Source: Sphingomonas sp.
GTDB taxonomy: Bacteria; Pseudomonadota; Alphaproteobacteria; Sphingomonadales; Sphingomonadaceae
Direction of reading: 5' to 3'
Length of the DNA stretch: 64,000 nucleotides
NCBI GenBank assembly: GCA_013001055.1
Contig: JABDNH010000019.1
Location: 62,001 to 126,000 of the forward strand
The notes under the pieces were generated by a model. It saw nothing but the letters and a program-made list of their open reading frames with translations. It made no database searches and was not told where the DNA came from. The translations under genes and the position numbers were made by a program. Below, piece after piece: positions 45,259 to 54,228 of the stretch (within the stretch, counting starts at the first letter, position 1; the number at the start of each line of letters is the position of its first letter).

Positions 45259-46166
45259 GTGAAGAGGACTGCCGACAGCCGCCGGCGCTGCTTTGATGAC
45301 CAGTCGTCCTCGAGCCCTGCGGCTTCTAGGAGCTGCAGGAACTTGTCCTTGGCGGCGCCGTCGTTCCATTCGCGATCGCGCGCGATGGATTCCAGCAGTT
45401 GGTCAGCCGCACCGTTACGGTCGCCTGACGCCATCAGTGCCTGCGCGAGCTCGAAACGGGCTTCATGGTCGTCGGCATCCTTCTCGATTCGCGCCGTCAG
45501 TGCGGAAGTGTCGATCCTTTCGGCTTTCTCGGCCGGCGCTGCCGAAAGTTCGAGCATGGCACGGACGCGGCTGATCGCAGGATCATCGCTATCGACGCCC
45601 TCGAGCAGCGCGGCGGCGGTGTCCTTGTCCCCTTTCTCCAAGTGGGTTCGTGCAAGCCCGCCAATAACCTTGGGGTGATCGGGCGCGATTTGCTGGAGCT
45701 GTTCGAAAATCGCCATCGCATCGTCGAGCGCGCCATTGTCCAGCGCGTTCTCACCCATCTCGATCGCCTGGTTGAGCTGTTCTTCCTGGTCGGCGCCTTC
45801 ACCCTTGACCGGTAGCTGCGCCAGGACCTGGTCCAGCGCCTGCTTGATTGCGCCGGGCGTTCGATATTGCGTGAGGTCGGCTACGGGCTGGCCCTGGTAG
45901 ATCGAATAGACGGTGGGCACCGACTGGATGCGGAACTGCTGGGCGATGAATTTCTGCTCGTCGATATCGACCTTGGCGAGCATCACGCCCTTGTCGGCAT
46001 AGTCGGCGGCAACCTGCTCCAACACGGGCGACAATTGCTTGCATGGCCCGCACCAGCTGGCGGTGAACTGGACGATGACAAGCTTGTCCATCGACGGCTT
46101 CATCACTTCGGTCTCGAAGCGCTTCACGGCCGTTTGCTGTTCTTCGGTCAGCCCTGCGGTTGCCAC
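45255..46166 (-). CDS. Thioredoxin-domain TPR protein (YbbN/CnoX-like)
   Basis: 303 residues. N-terminal thioredoxin fold (about 8-120) with the redox site WCGPCK at about 38-43 in FTASWCGPCKQLSPVLEQVA and the cis-Pro in IQSVPTVYSIYQ. The C-terminal two-thirds is TPR-like alpha-helical (ENALDNGALDDAMAIFEQLQQIAPDHPKVIGGLARTHLEKG). E. coli CnoX/YbbN has SxxC and acts as a holdase partner of GroEL; here the CxxC is complete, so disulfide reduction is possible. Coupled to the LonN protein downstream. Confidence 0.9.
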   Translation of the reverse strand: MATAGLTEEQQTAVKRFETEVMKPSMDKLVIVQFTASWCGPCKQLSPVLEQVAADYADKGVMLAKVDIDEQKFIAQQFRIQSVPTVYSIYQGQPVADLTQYRTPGAIKQALDQVLAQLPVKGEGADQEEQLNQAIEMGENALDNGALDDAMAIFEQLQQIAPDHPKVIGGLARTHLEKGDKDTAAALLEGVDSDDPAISRVRAMLELSAAPAEKAERIDTSALTARIEKDADDHEARFELAQALMASGDRNGAADQLLESIARDREWNDGAAKDKFLQLLEAAGLEDDWSSKQRRRLSAVLFT

Positions 46167-46302
46167 ATCAATCTCCTGAACTTGCTGTGTCCGGCATATG
46201 GGAAGGCAAAAGCGAAATCAAAAGGGTTGCATGGGGGGCAAGGCGTTGCTAACTGCCCGCCACCCACCGGAAGCGCACCAGCGAATCCGGTAGCCCAAGT
46301 GA

Positions 46303-46377
46303 GCGGGCGTAGCTCAGGGGTAGAGCATCACCTTGCCAAGGTGAGGGTCGGGCGTTCGAATCGCCTCGCCCGCTCCA
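46303..46377 (+). tRNA. tRNA-Gly (GCC)
   Basis: Acceptor GCGGGCG (46303-46309) pairs with CGCCCGC (46367-46373), discriminator T and encoded CCA 46375-46377. Anticodon stem TCACC/GGTGA closes loop TTGCCAA with anticodon GCC. T loop TTCGAATC. It stands immediately before the trp operon end, on the opposite strand. Confidence 0.96.
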
Positions 46378-46459
46378 TTCATTCACCAACTCAAATCCTT
46401 TCGCCTTTCGTGGGCGTCACTATCGCGCGGCTAATGCAGATTGCCGAGCGATTGGTATG

Positions 46460-47245
46460 CTAGCCAGGCAGACCCTGCCTGAGTGCCGCGACCTTCTCCT
46501 TTACTGCAGCAACCGGATCATCGGCGTTGGCGGCAGCATCGACGATCGCCGAGCCGCTGATCACCCCGGCCGCGCCCGATGCCAGACCCTCGGCGACCTG
46601 CTCGGCAGTCGAAATGCCAAAGCCGAGGATCGGCGGCGGCGCATCGCGTGCCGTCAGTTTTTCGAACAGGTCATGGTGCTGCAGCTCCATGTCGCTGCGC
46701 TGACCGGTGACACCTGCGCGCGCCACGCAGTAAGTGTAGCCCTCCCCCAATGAAGCGATGCGATCAAGCGCATCATCGCCCGTATTGGGCGCGGCAATGA
46801 AGATTGGCGCAATGCCCGCTTTCTTGCATGCGGCGGCATAGGGCGCGGCTTCGAGACTCGGGACGTCGGCGACCAGCAGGCTGTCGACGCCCGCTGCAGC
46901 CAACTCTTTGCAGAACGTCTCCAGCCCCCGCGCCGCGACGATATTGGCATAGGTCAGGACGCCGACCGGCACGTCGGCATGGCGGCGTCGAAAGCGGGCG
47001 AGCATATCGATGCAGTCCTGCGTGCGCACTCCGGCATCGAGCGCGCGTTTGGAGGCGGCCTGGATGACGGGGCCGTCAGCGACCGGATCGGAAAAGGGGA
47101 TGCCGACCTCGATCATGTCGGCGCCGCCTTCGATCATCGCGTCGAGCATCTTCTCGGATGTCTCGATGTCGGGATCGCCGAGCGTCAGAAAGGTGCCGAG
47201 CACGCCGCCGCCTTTGGCGAACATGGCATCGTAGCGATTGTTCAC
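46460..47245 (-). CDS. trpA: Tryptophan synthase alpha subunit
   Basis: 261 residues from a GTG start that overlaps the trpB stop (GTGA). It cleaves indole-3-glycerol phosphate to indole, which is channelled to TrpB. Catalytic Glu in [28 protein letters not shown] (with the Asp in the next motif), and the phosphate site [13 protein letters not shown] with [13 protein letters not shown]. Last gene of the leftward aroF-trp operon, 83 bases from tRNA-Gly; no terminator was seen after its stop. Confidence 0.97.
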   Translation of the reverse strand: MNNRYDAMFAKGGGVLGTFLTLGDPDIETSEKMLDAMIEGGADMIEVGIPFSDPVADGPVIQAASKRALDAGVRTQDCIDMLARFRRRHADVPVGVLTYANIVAARGLETFCKELAAAGVDSLLVADVPSLEAAPYAAACKKAGIAPIFIAAPNTGDDALDRIASLGEGYTYCVARAGVTGQRSDMELQHHDLFEKLTARDAPPPILGFGISTAEQVAEGLASGAAGVISGSAIVDAAANADDPVAAVKEKVAALRQGLPG

Positions 47246-48417
47246 GCGAGCAGCTCCTGCGCTTGAGCCACGTCCTTGTCGCCGCGTCCGGACAGATTGA
47301 CCAGCAGGATCTTCTCCTCCTCCGCCGCATTGGCTCGTTCGATTTCCTCCAAGGCGTGCGCTACGGCGTGCGCTGTTTCGAAGGCGCAGATGATGCCTTC
47401 CTTGCGCGCCAGCAGCTGGAACGCCTTGAGCGCCGCTGCGTCTGTCACGCCGATATACGTCGCCCGACCGATAGCCTGCAGGAAGGCGTGTTCAGGCCCC
47501 ACCGCGGGATAATCGAGGCCTGCGGAGATCGACCAGCTATCGCTGACCTGACCGTCTTCGTCCTGCAGCAGCATGGTTTGCGCGCCGTGCAGGATGCCGC
47601 GGCGGCCCTTGCCGAGCGTCGCGCCATGGTTCTCGGTGTCGAGCCCCTTGCCCGCCGCCTCGCAGCCGGTCAGCGCGACATTCTCATCATCGCGGAAGGC
47701 ATGAAAGATGCCGATCGCGTTGGATCCACCGCCGACGCAGGCGATCACGTTGTCGGGCAGGCGTCCTTCAGCGTCCATCATTTGAGCGCGTGCTTCCTCG
47801 CCAATGACGGATTGGAAATCGCGTACCAGGCTGGGGAAGGGGTGCGGGCCCGCCACGGTGCCCAGCAGGTAATGCGTGTCGGCAAACCGCGCGGTCCATT
47901 CACGCAGCGCTTCGTTGACCGCGTCCTTCAAGGTGCAATCCCCCGATGTGACGGGTATGACTTCGGCGCCCATCAACTCCATGCGAAAGACGTTGAGCTG
48001 CTGTCGTGCGACATCGTCCTTACCCATGTAGATGCGCGTTTCCATGCCGAACATTGCGCCCGCGATCGCCGTGGCGACGCCGTGCTGGCCGGCGCCTGTT
48101 TCCGCAATCAGCCGCTTCTTGCCCATGCGTTTGGCGAGCAGGGCCTGCGCGATCACTTGGTTGGTCTTGTGCGCGCCGCCATGGAGCAGGTCTTCACGCT
48201 TGAGATAAAGCCGCACCTTGTCCGATCCGATATTGCGGCAACGCGTCAACGGGGTCGGGCGTCCGGCGTAGGTGCGCAGCAGGTGATTGAGCTCCGACTG
48301 AAAATCGTCATCGACCATGGCCTCGAGATAGGCGGCTTCAAGCTGCTCGAGCGCGGGAACTAAAATTTCCGGGACATAGGCACCACCAAAGTTGCCGAAC
48401 CGACCGTCCATCTTCAT
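47242..48417 (-). CDS. trpB: Tryptophan synthase beta chain
   Basis: 391 residues from the ATG at 48417 (TGATG overlap with trpCF). PLP enzyme condensing indole with serine. [14 protein letters not shown] at the N-terminus, Lys for PLP in [41 protein letters not shown] (PLP phosphate loop) and SGRGDKD near the end. Standard TrpB1 type that pairs with the TrpA encoded next. Confidence 0.97.
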   Translation of the reverse strand: MKMDGRFGNFGGAYVPEILVPALEQLEAAYLEAMVDDDFQSELNHLLRTYAGRPTPLTRCRNIGSDKVRLYLKREDLLHGGAHKTNQVIAQALLAKRMGKKRLIAETGAGQHGVATAIAGAMFGMETRIYMGKDDVARQQLNVFRMELMGAEVIPVTSGDCTLKDAVNEALREWTARFADTHYLLGTVAGPHPFPSLVRDFQSVIGEEARAQMMDAEGRLPDNVIACVGGGSNAIGIFHAFRDDENVALTGCEAAGKGLDTENHGATLGKGRRGILHGAQTMLLQDEDGQVSDSWSISAGLDYPAVGPEHAFLQAIGRATYIGVTDAAALKAFQLLARKEGIICAFETAHAVAHALEEIERANAAEEEKILLVNLSGRGDKDVAQAQELLA

Positions 48418-49799
48418 CAAACTTGCTCCCGTGCGGGGCCGCGCAGGGCGGCAAACAAGGCGTCGATCTTGGCCGGGTCTTTTACGCGCGGCCGGGCTTC
48501 GACGCCCGAACTTGTGTCTATTCCGTATGCGCCGATGGCAGCGGCTTCAGCGGCATTTTGCGGCGTAATCCCGCCGGCGACGAAGGCTTCGGCGAGGTCA
48601 TCGCGCCCTTCGAGCGCGCTCCAGTCGAAACTGCAACCGGTGCCGCCACTTTGGCTGCCGCTGATCGTATCGAACAAGGTGCGATGCGCGGCGCTGCGCG
48701 CGCGGTCGACGCCGTCGGCATCGACGCCCGCCAGCGCCCAGACTTCCACATCCGGATCGAGCAACGCCAGTACCGCGTCGAGATCGGCGTCTGATTCATG
48801 AAGCTGAGCGGCGCTGAGGCCAAGCGCGCTCGCCTTGGCTGCAACTTCTTCGGGCTGTGCACCTCTGAAGACGCCTACCGGTTTCAGTCCGATTCCCCGA
48901 GCAAGCTCGGCCAGCACGTTTGCCGTCGCATCGTCGAGCGCGCGGGGAGTGTCGGGCACGAGGATTAGCCCTGCATGGGTCGCCCCCGCCTTTGCGGCGT
49001 GCAACACATCCTCTTCGCGCGTCAGTCCGCAAATCTTGACGGCACCGTGCACCAGTTCTCGCGCGGCAAGATCGATGTCATCCGCCGCCATCAGGTGGCT
49101 GCCCACAAGAAAGCCGTCGACCAGCGGGCCGATGCGTTTCACGTCACCGCGTCCCTTGATGCCGCTCTCGCTGATTAGCGTGGCTTCGGAGGGTGCCATC
49201 GCCGCGAGCCGTTCGGTCACGGCAAGATCGGTCTTCAGTGTCTTGAGGTCGCGATTGTTGATACCGATGAGCTTGGCGCCGAGCGCCGCCGCACGCGCCA
49301 TTTCTTCTTCGTCATGCACTTCCACCAGCACATCCATGCCCAGCAATGCGGCTTCGCGAAGCACTCCTGCAGCTTTTTCGTCGTCGAGCACCGAAAGCAT
49401 GCAGAGTACCGCATCGGCGCCGTGCGCGCGGGCTTCGGACACTTGAACCACATCGACGATGAAGTCCTTGGCCAGGATCGGTCCGTCGAATTTCGCGCGC
49501 AGATCGCGCAGCAGATCGAGCGACCCGCCAAAGTCTTCCCCGTCGGTCAGGATGCTAACCGCATCGGCAACGGGTGCGTAAGCCCTGATCGCTTTACCGG
49601 GCGAATGCTTGGCAACGTGGCCCGACGGGCTCCTGGGCTTTACCTCCATGATGAAGCGCGCACCGGTCTGGCGCAGCGCGGCGATGAGGCTGCGCTTCGT
49701 CGGCTCGGCTCGGACCGGACCATCGAGGCGCCCCGCCACTTCGACGCGCTTGCGCGCCACGATACGGGCAAGGGTGTCAGCTACGGGTGGCGTCGACAT
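48417..49799 (-). CDS. trpCF: Fused indole-3-glycerol-phosphate synthase/phosphoribosylanthranilate isomerase
   Basis: 460 residues from the ATG at 49799, inside the trpD end (23-base overlap). The TrpC half (about 1-250) has [12 protein letters not shown] and ILAKDFIVD (catalytic Lys residues), [13 protein letters not shown] and [13 protein letters not shown]. The TrpF half starts at about 254 with [12 protein letters not shown] (catalytic Cys257), then [34 protein letters not shown] and [23 protein letters not shown]. This is the fused arrangement of E. coli TrpC; most alphaproteobacteria keep the genes apart, with trpF next to trpBA. Confidence 0.95.
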   Translation of the reverse strand: MSTPPVADTLARIVARKRVEVAGRLDGPVRAEPTKRSLIAALRQTGARFIMEVKPRSPSGHVAKHSPGKAIRAYAPVADAVSILTDGEDFGGSLDLLRDLRAKFDGPILAKDFIVDVVQVSEARAHGADAVLCMLSVLDDEKAAGVLREAALLGMDVLVEVHDEEEMARAAALGAKLIGINNRDLKTLKTDLAVTERLAAMAPSEATLISESGIKGRGDVKRIGPLVDGFLVGSHLMAADDIDLAARELVHGAVKICGLTREEDVLHAAKAGATHAGLILVPDTPRALDDATANVLAELARGIGLKPVGVFRGAQPEEVAAKASALGLSAAQLHESDADLDAVLALLDPDVEVWALAGVDADGVDRARSAAHRTLFDTISGSQSGGTGCSFDWSALEGRDDLAEAFVAGGITPQNAAEAAAIGAYGIDTSSGVEARPRVKDPAKIDALFAALRGPAREQV

Positions 49800-50829
49800 A
49801 GTCCGAAGCAACCTTGCCTGCCGCGCCTGATCCGAGCGCCTCCAATGCCATCGCGGTAGCGTCCTTGAGCGTATCCGCCTTGCCCGCTGCAAACAGCAGG
49901 CCGCCAGCATTGATGGCGACGATATCGCGCTCTGGCTTGATACCGCGCCCGGCGAACAGTTCGGCCAGGCGGTGCGCATTCTCGATCGCATCGCCGCCCG
50001 TCAGCACCTTGAGGGGCGCAGGCTCGATCCCTGCATCTTCGGGCGCGATGGTAAATTCGGTGAGTTCGCCGTTCGACAGGCGAATGGCGCGCGTGTCGCC
50101 GTGCAATGCAATCTCGTCGAGCCCCGATCCGTGCACCACCAGCGCTTCCTCCACGCCCTGCGCTTCGAGCACCTTGGCGATGCGGCGCATGATTGCGGGA
50201 TCGGCGACGCCCAGCAGCTGCACGCGTGGTTGCGCCGGGTTCACGCAGGGGCCCAACAGGTTCATCACCGTGCGCACCGCCAGCTGCCGGCGCACCGGCG
50301 CGGCGTGCTTCATGCCGGGATGGTAGGCGGGGGCGTACAAAAAGCAGAAGCCGGTCTCGTCGAGCATCTGGCGCGAGGCCTCGGCGCTGACATCCAGCTT
50401 CGCGCCCATCGCTTCGAGCACGTCGGCGCTACCACATTTGGAGCTGACCGAGCGGTTGCCGTGCTTGGCGACGGGCAGCCCGCACGCCGCGGCAACGAAG
50501 GCCGCCGCTGTCGACACGTTGATCAGGCTCGACCCATCCCCGCCCGTCCCGCAGCAATCGGCGAAAAGATAGTCGGGGCGATCGAAGTGCTTTGCGGCGG
50601 CTGAAAGTGCACGCGCCGCGCCGATCATCTCTTCGGGCGTCTCGCCTTTCATACGCAGCGCGATCAGCATGCCGCCAATCTCGCCGGGCTCCAACTTTCC
50701 AAGCACGAGACGCTCGAAAAGATGTTCGGCGTCCGCGCTCGGCAAGTCCTCGCCGGTCAATAGCTTGGGCATGGGATTGGGAACGGGTCCTGTGTCCGGG
50801 GGCAGGGTCATGGCGGCGCTTTCAGGCAT
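49777..50829 (-). CDS. trpD: Anthranilate phosphoribosyltransferase
   Basis: 350 residues. Transfers a phosphoribosyl group to anthranilate. DCCGTGGDGSSLINVSTAAAFVAAACGLPVAKHGNRSVSSKCGSADVLEAMGA holds the PRPP/Mg and anthranilate sites, and MKHAAPVRRQLAVRTVMNLLGPCVNPA is the second block. It is stand-alone, not fused to a TrpG domain as in E. coli. The start overlaps trpG by eight bases, and an ATG at residue 7 or 20 is possible. Its 3' end overlaps trpCF by 23 bases. Confidence 0.96.
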   Translation of the reverse strand: MPESAAMTLPPDTGPVPNPMPKLLTGEDLPSADAEHLFERLVLGKLEPGEIGGMLIALRMKGETPEEMIGAARALSAAAKHFDRPDYLFADCCGTGGDGSSLINVSTAAAFVAAACGLPVAKHGNRSVSSKCGSADVLEAMGAKLDVSAEASRQMLDETGFCFLYAPAYHPGMKHAAPVRRQLAVRTVMNLLGPCVNPAQPRVQLLGVADPAIMRRIAKVLEAQGVEEALVVHGSGLDEIALHGDTRAIRLSNGELTEFTIAPEDAGIEPAPLKVLTGGDAIENAHRLAELFAGRGIKPERDIVAINAGGLLFAAGKADTLKDATAMALEALGSGAAGKVASDYVDATRS

Positions 50830-51421
50830 AAGCGGGTTCCTTGGCTAGATGGACTTGAGCCCAATCGGCCAATGCGGCGGCAAGCCGGTGGCCAAGCGGG
50901 GTCAAAATGGATTCGGGATGGAATTGCAGGCCGAGCTGGAGCGCGGCCTCGTCACGGATCGCCATTGCCATTCCATCGATCTCGGCATCGATAGTGAAGT
51001 TTCCGGGCAGTTCGGAAGTCGGCGTGCAAAGCGAATGATAGCGCCCGATGGTGAGCGGATCGGGCAGCTCCGCAAAGGGCCCGCGACCACCATGCACCAG
51101 CGCGCTGGTCTTGCCGTGGAAGGGCTGCCACGCACGGGCGACGCAGCCGCCTGCCTGCTGCACGATGGCCTGGTGGCCAAGGCAGATACCGATCAGCGGC
51201 ACCTTCGCCTTGGCGAGGCCGATCAATTCTAGGCAGCATCCCGCGTCGTCCGGTGTGCCGGGTCCGGGCGACAACATGATCGCCCCACCGTTCGCCATGT
51301 CGAGCGCGTCTTGAGCCGCGATGCTGTTGCGTACGACGCGTACCTCCGCGCCGCCCTCGCGCATCGCGTCAACCAGGTTGAAGGTGAAGCTATCGCGATT
51401 GTCGACCAGGAGGATCTTCAT
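50822..51421 (-). CDS. trpG: Anthranilate synthase component II (glutamine amidotransferase)
   Basis: 199 residues. Class I glutaminase: NRDSFTFNLVDAMREGGAEV at the N-terminus, LSPGPGTP, nucleophile Cys in GICLGHQAIVQQAGG, and the His-Glu pair in QFHPESILTP. It delivers ammonia to TrpE. It may also serve PabB, as such subunits often do. Overlaps trpE by ATGA. Confidence 0.96.
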   Translation of the reverse strand: MKILLVDNRDSFTFNLVDAMREGGAEVRVVRNSIAAQDALDMANGGAIMLSPGPGTPDDAGCCLELIGLAKAKVPLIGICLGHQAIVQQAGGCVARAWQPFHGKTSALVHGGRGPFAELPDPLTIGRYHSLCTPTSELPGNFTIDAEIDGMAMAIRDEAALQLGLQFHPESILTPLGHRLAAALADWAQVHLAKEPAYA

Positions 51422-52917
51422 GCCGCGGCCCCCAGCGCGCTCAGCACCGCGCTTGCCTTGGCGCGCGTTTCGGCGGCTTCGGCGGCGGGATCGCTATCGG
51501 CGACAACACCCGCGCCGGCGCGCACTTCGGCAACGCCATCGCGCACCAACGCCGAGCGGATCACGACCGCACTGTCGAAATTGCCAGCGCCGGTGAGGAC
51601 GCCGATCGCCCCGCCGTAAGGTCCGCGCGCCCTTGTTTCGACCGAACGGATCAACTCGATCGCTTTCAATTTGGGGGCTCCGGACAGGGTGCCGACATTG
51701 AGGCAGGCGCGGATGGCGTCGATGGCATCGCGGCCTTCGTCCAGTTCGCCCTCTACCGTCGAGACGAGGTGCATGACCTTCGCGAATCGTTCGACCCGCA
51801 GCAGGCTGGTTACCCGCCGCGAGCCGGGCGTGGCGACGCGCGCGATGTCGTTGCGACCAAGGTCGACAAGCATCAGGTGCTCGGAAACCTCCTTGTGGTC
51901 GAGACGCAGATCGGCTTCCTGCCGGTCATCCGCGTCGCCCGTATCGCCGCGCGGTCGCGTTCCCGCGATCGGGCTTACCGAGACGACGCGTCCGCGCACC
52001 TCGACGCCATTTTCGGGCGACGCGCCGAACAGGGTACCGTGGGGTGTGTCGGCGTAGAAATTGTAGGCGCTAGGATCGGCCTTCACGAGACGGCGGAAGG
52101 CCTGGATCGGCGCGGTACACGGGGCCTCGAAGGTCCGGCTCGGCACCGCCTGGAATATGTCACCCGAGAAGATGTGCTCCTTGAGCCGTTCGACGATCGC
52201 CTCGAAGCGCGCATCGTCAATATCTGGATCGACCGCTACGTCCGGCGCATCTTCGAGACGCGGTATTTGTGCCTGTTCGATCCTTGCCACGGTGCGCGAA
52301 AGTCGCTCGACGCCCAGCGACTGCAGCCGGTGCGCCGTCACGGCATCGTCATGCCCCGCAACCAGCGCCAGTACGCGGGCCGCGCCACTCGGCTCGACAA
52401 CGACGAGGGTCTCGGCCAACCGGAAATAGAGATCGGGGAAGTCGCCGGCCGGCCGCGCTGGCAAGGTTTCGACCATATCGACATGGTCGAAGCCGATCAC
52501 GCCCAACGCGGCAATCGCATAGGGTTCGTCCTTGTCGTGGATGCGAATAGCAGTGGTCATGGCACGCAGCGTATCGAGCGCGCTGGAGGCTGCGGCCCGC
52601 ACCGTTTCATCAGGATCGTCCGATCGTTCGAATCGCAGGCCGAGCCTGTCGCCATCGGGCCTTGTTTCCAGCAATTCGGCAATCGGACCCAGCAACGCCG
52701 TACCGTTCTCACTCACCGCTTGAATCGCTGCGTCGCCGCGCGTCGCTTCCAGCTCGAGCGCGTGATCGACAAGGATCAGCGCCGTCCCGCCGGTGCGGCG
52801 GAAGAACAGCTCGGCACGACCTTCGGCATGAAGGGCTGCAAACAGGCTGACCGCATCGACGGCCCCGGAGAGCCGCCGCGACAATATGGTCGCTTCGCCT
52901 CTCCGCAAGGGTTTCAC
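51418..52917 (-). CDS. trpE: Anthranilate synthase component I
   Basis: 499 residues from a GTG start overlapping the aroF stop (GTGA). Chorismate-binding domain with IFQAVPSRTFEAP, GTLFGASPENGVEVRG, PIAGTRPRGDTGD, DHKEVSEHLMLVDLGRNDIARVATPGS and LSGAPKLKAIELI. It follows E. coli TrpE along its length (LVDHALELEA, LYFRLAETLVVVE), but the LLES segment that forms the Trp feedback pocket is missing: the corresponding stretch reads ELFFRRTGGTALILVD. Feedback control may therefore differ. Coupled to trpG. Confidence 0.95.
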   Translation of the reverse strand: MKPLRRGEATILSRRLSGAVDAVSLFAALHAEGRAELFFRRTGGTALILVDHALELEATRGDAAIQAVSENGTALLGPIAELLETRPDGDRLGLRFERSDDPDETVRAAASSALDTLRAMTTAIRIHDKDEPYAIAALGVIGFDHVDMVETLPARPAGDFPDLYFRLAETLVVVEPSGAARVLALVAGHDDAVTAHRLQSLGVERLSRTVARIEQAQIPRLEDAPDVAVDPDIDDARFEAIVERLKEHIFSGDIFQAVPSRTFEAPCTAPIQAFRRLVKADPSAYNFYADTPHGTLFGASPENGVEVRGRVVSVSPIAGTRPRGDTGDADDRQEADLRLDHKEVSEHLMLVDLGRNDIARVATPGSRRVTSLLRVERFAKVMHLVSTVEGELDEGRDAIDAIRACLNVGTLSGAPKLKAIELIRSVETRARGPYGGAIGVLTGAGNFDSAVVIRSALVRDGVAEVRAGAGVVADSDPAAEAAETRAKASAVLSALGAAA

Positions 52918-53927
52918 AGTTCGCGTCCCAGTGCGCCGAGCATTGCCGCCAGCTGATTGCCCAGCGCTTCCATCTGCTCGGGGTAAAGCGACTGCGGGCC
53001 ATCGCTCAGTGCGCTTGGCGGATCGTAGTGCACCTCCACCATCACACCGTCGGCACCCGCTGCCGCCGCCGCCAGCGCCATCGGCGCCACCAGTTCGCGC
53101 TTGCCCGTGCCGTGGCTCGGATCGACAATGACCGGCAAGTGCGACTTTTCTTTAAGCAGCGGTACGGCCGCCAGGTCGAGCGTGTTGCGCGTCGCCGTCT
53201 CGAAAGTACGGATGCCGCGCTCGCACAGGATCACGTCATCATTGCCGCTTGCCATGATATATTCGGCGGCCATCAAAAGGTCGTCGACTTTTGCGGCCAT
53301 GCCGCGTTTGAGCATGACCGGCTTTCCGGCACCGCCGACAGCCTTGAGCAACTCGAAATTCTGCATATTACGCGTACCGATCTGGATCGCGTCGGCTTTG
53401 TCGGCGAGCAGGTCGAGATCGCGCGTGTCCACCAGTTCGGTGATGATCGGCAACCCGACCTTGTCGCCCGCTTCGCGCAACAGGGCGAGGCCTTCGGGTC
53501 CATGCCCCTGGAAGCTGTAGGGTGAGGTGCGCGGCTTGTAGGCCCCGCCGCGCAGCACCCGCGCGCCAGCCTTCTTGGCGGCCTCGGCGCTGGCTTGAAC
53601 CTGTTCGGCATTCTCGACCGCACAGGGGCCTGCGATCAGCGCGAATTTTCCCCCGCCGATCACCGCGTCGCCGATTGCAATCCGGCTATCGTGCGGGTGC
53701 AGCTCGCGGCTCACCAACTTGTACGGCGAGAGGATCGGCTTGACGCTTTCGACTGATGGCTCGGCCTCAAAGCCAAGCTCGGCCAGCACGCGCTCATCGC
53801 CCAGCGCCCCCAGCACCACTCGTTCGGCACCGGGCATGTGAAGTGGCTTCAGTCCCTTTGACTTGATCTTGTCGAGCAGGCGATCAACCGTCTCCTCGGT
53901 CGCTTCGGGCTTCATTACGATAATCAT
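52914..53927 (-). CDS. aroF: 3-deoxy-7-phosphoheptulonate synthase, type I-beta
   Basis: 337 residues from the ATG at 53927 with GGAG nine bases upstream. The N-terminal ~75 residues are an ACT-like regulatory domain (MIIVMKPEATEETVDRLLDKIKSKGL). The KDO8P/DAHP-synthase barrel has LIAGPCAVEN, RGGAYKPRTSPYSFQG, IQIGTRNMQNFELL, MLKRGMAA and IVDPSHGTGKRELV. It makes DAHP, the first shikimate-pathway intermediate. It is the first gene of the operon and follows the trp leader, so Trp availability would control its expression. The type I-beta form differs from the plant-like type II enzyme used by many proteobacteria. Confidence 0.95.
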   Translation of the reverse strand: MIIVMKPEATEETVDRLLDKIKSKGLKPLHMPGAERVVLGALGDERVLAELGFEAEPSVESVKPILSPYKLVSRELHPHDSRIAIGDAVIGGGKFALIAGPCAVENAEQVQASAEAAKKAGARVLRGGAYKPRTSPYSFQGHGPEGLALLREAGDKVGLPIITELVDTRDLDLLADKADAIQIGTRNMQNFELLKAVGGAGKPVMLKRGMAAKVDDLLMAAEYIMASGNDDVILCERGIRTFETATRNTLDLAAVPLLKEKSHLPVIVDPSHGTGKRELVAPMALAAAAAGADGVMVEVHYDPPSALSDGPQSLYPEQMEALGNQLAAMLGALGREL

Positions 53928-53964
53928 GTCTACTTACTCCGATGGGGGCTTGAAGAGCGGACAT

Positions 53965-53989
53965 GAAAAAGCCCGCTCGCGGCGGGCTC
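53965..53989 (-). terminator. trp attenuator terminator
   Basis: On the minus strand AGCCCGC (53988-53982) pairs with GCGGGCT (53976-53970) around a five-base loop CGCGA, followed by TTTTTC. It lies 25 bases beyond the leader-peptide stop and about 40 bases before the aroF start. Confidence 0.9.
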
Positions 53990-54014
53990 CGATAAGTCTG
54001 CGTGTCAGGCAGGG

Positions 54015-54104
54015 TCAGTCGTTCGCGCGCCAAGATATGGACGAGCGCCACCACCAGCCAGCGAACGCGGCTGCAGAATCGGTGATGGGTGCGATTTTCA
54101 TCAT
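54015..54104 (-). CDS. trpL: trp operon leader peptide with three consecutive Trp codons
   Basis: 29 residues: MMKIAPITDSAAAFAGWWWR then SSISWRAND. Three tandem TGG codons and a fourth Trp nearby, in a short frame between a candidate promoter and an intrinsic terminator, just before aroF. This is the classic layout of Trp-codon attenuation: stalling at the Trp run under starvation would favour an antiterminator and transcription of aroF-trpEGD(CF)BA. A second ATG directly follows the first. The ribosome site is weak (GGAAG 12 bases upstream). Too short for ordinary gene finders, and not functional apart from its translation. Confidence 0.85.
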   Translation of the reverse strand: MMKIAPITDSAAAFAGWWWRSSISWRAND

Positions 54105-54141
54105 TGCCCGCGTAACTTCCGTTTCTTCTCCAACATGTCAA
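54105..54141 (-). promoter_or_regulatory. Candidate promoter of the aroF-trp operon
   Basis: TTGACA (minus strand, 54141-54136) is a perfect -35 element. The -10 region 17 bases on (AAGTTA) is weak, so the exact hexamer is uncertain. The expected transcript would begin just before the leader peptide. Confidence 0.45.
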
Positions 54142-54228
54142 CCCGTACGTTGCGGAGCACATAATGGTTGCAATCGGGGAACGAGGCTACTAGCTGCATG
54201 TTTCAATGTTTTAACACGCTGGAACAAG

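Noticed and set aside
54207-54216. Small inverted repeat TGTT-TT-AACA upstream of the TrpR-related gene as an operator
   Set aside because: Four-base arms are common by chance and do not match any operator I know for this family; too weak to list.
54121-54228. A second (histidine) leader peptide before hisG
   Set aside because: No run of His codons or terminator hairpin on the plus strand; the yerC gene comes first and is directly coupled to hisG.
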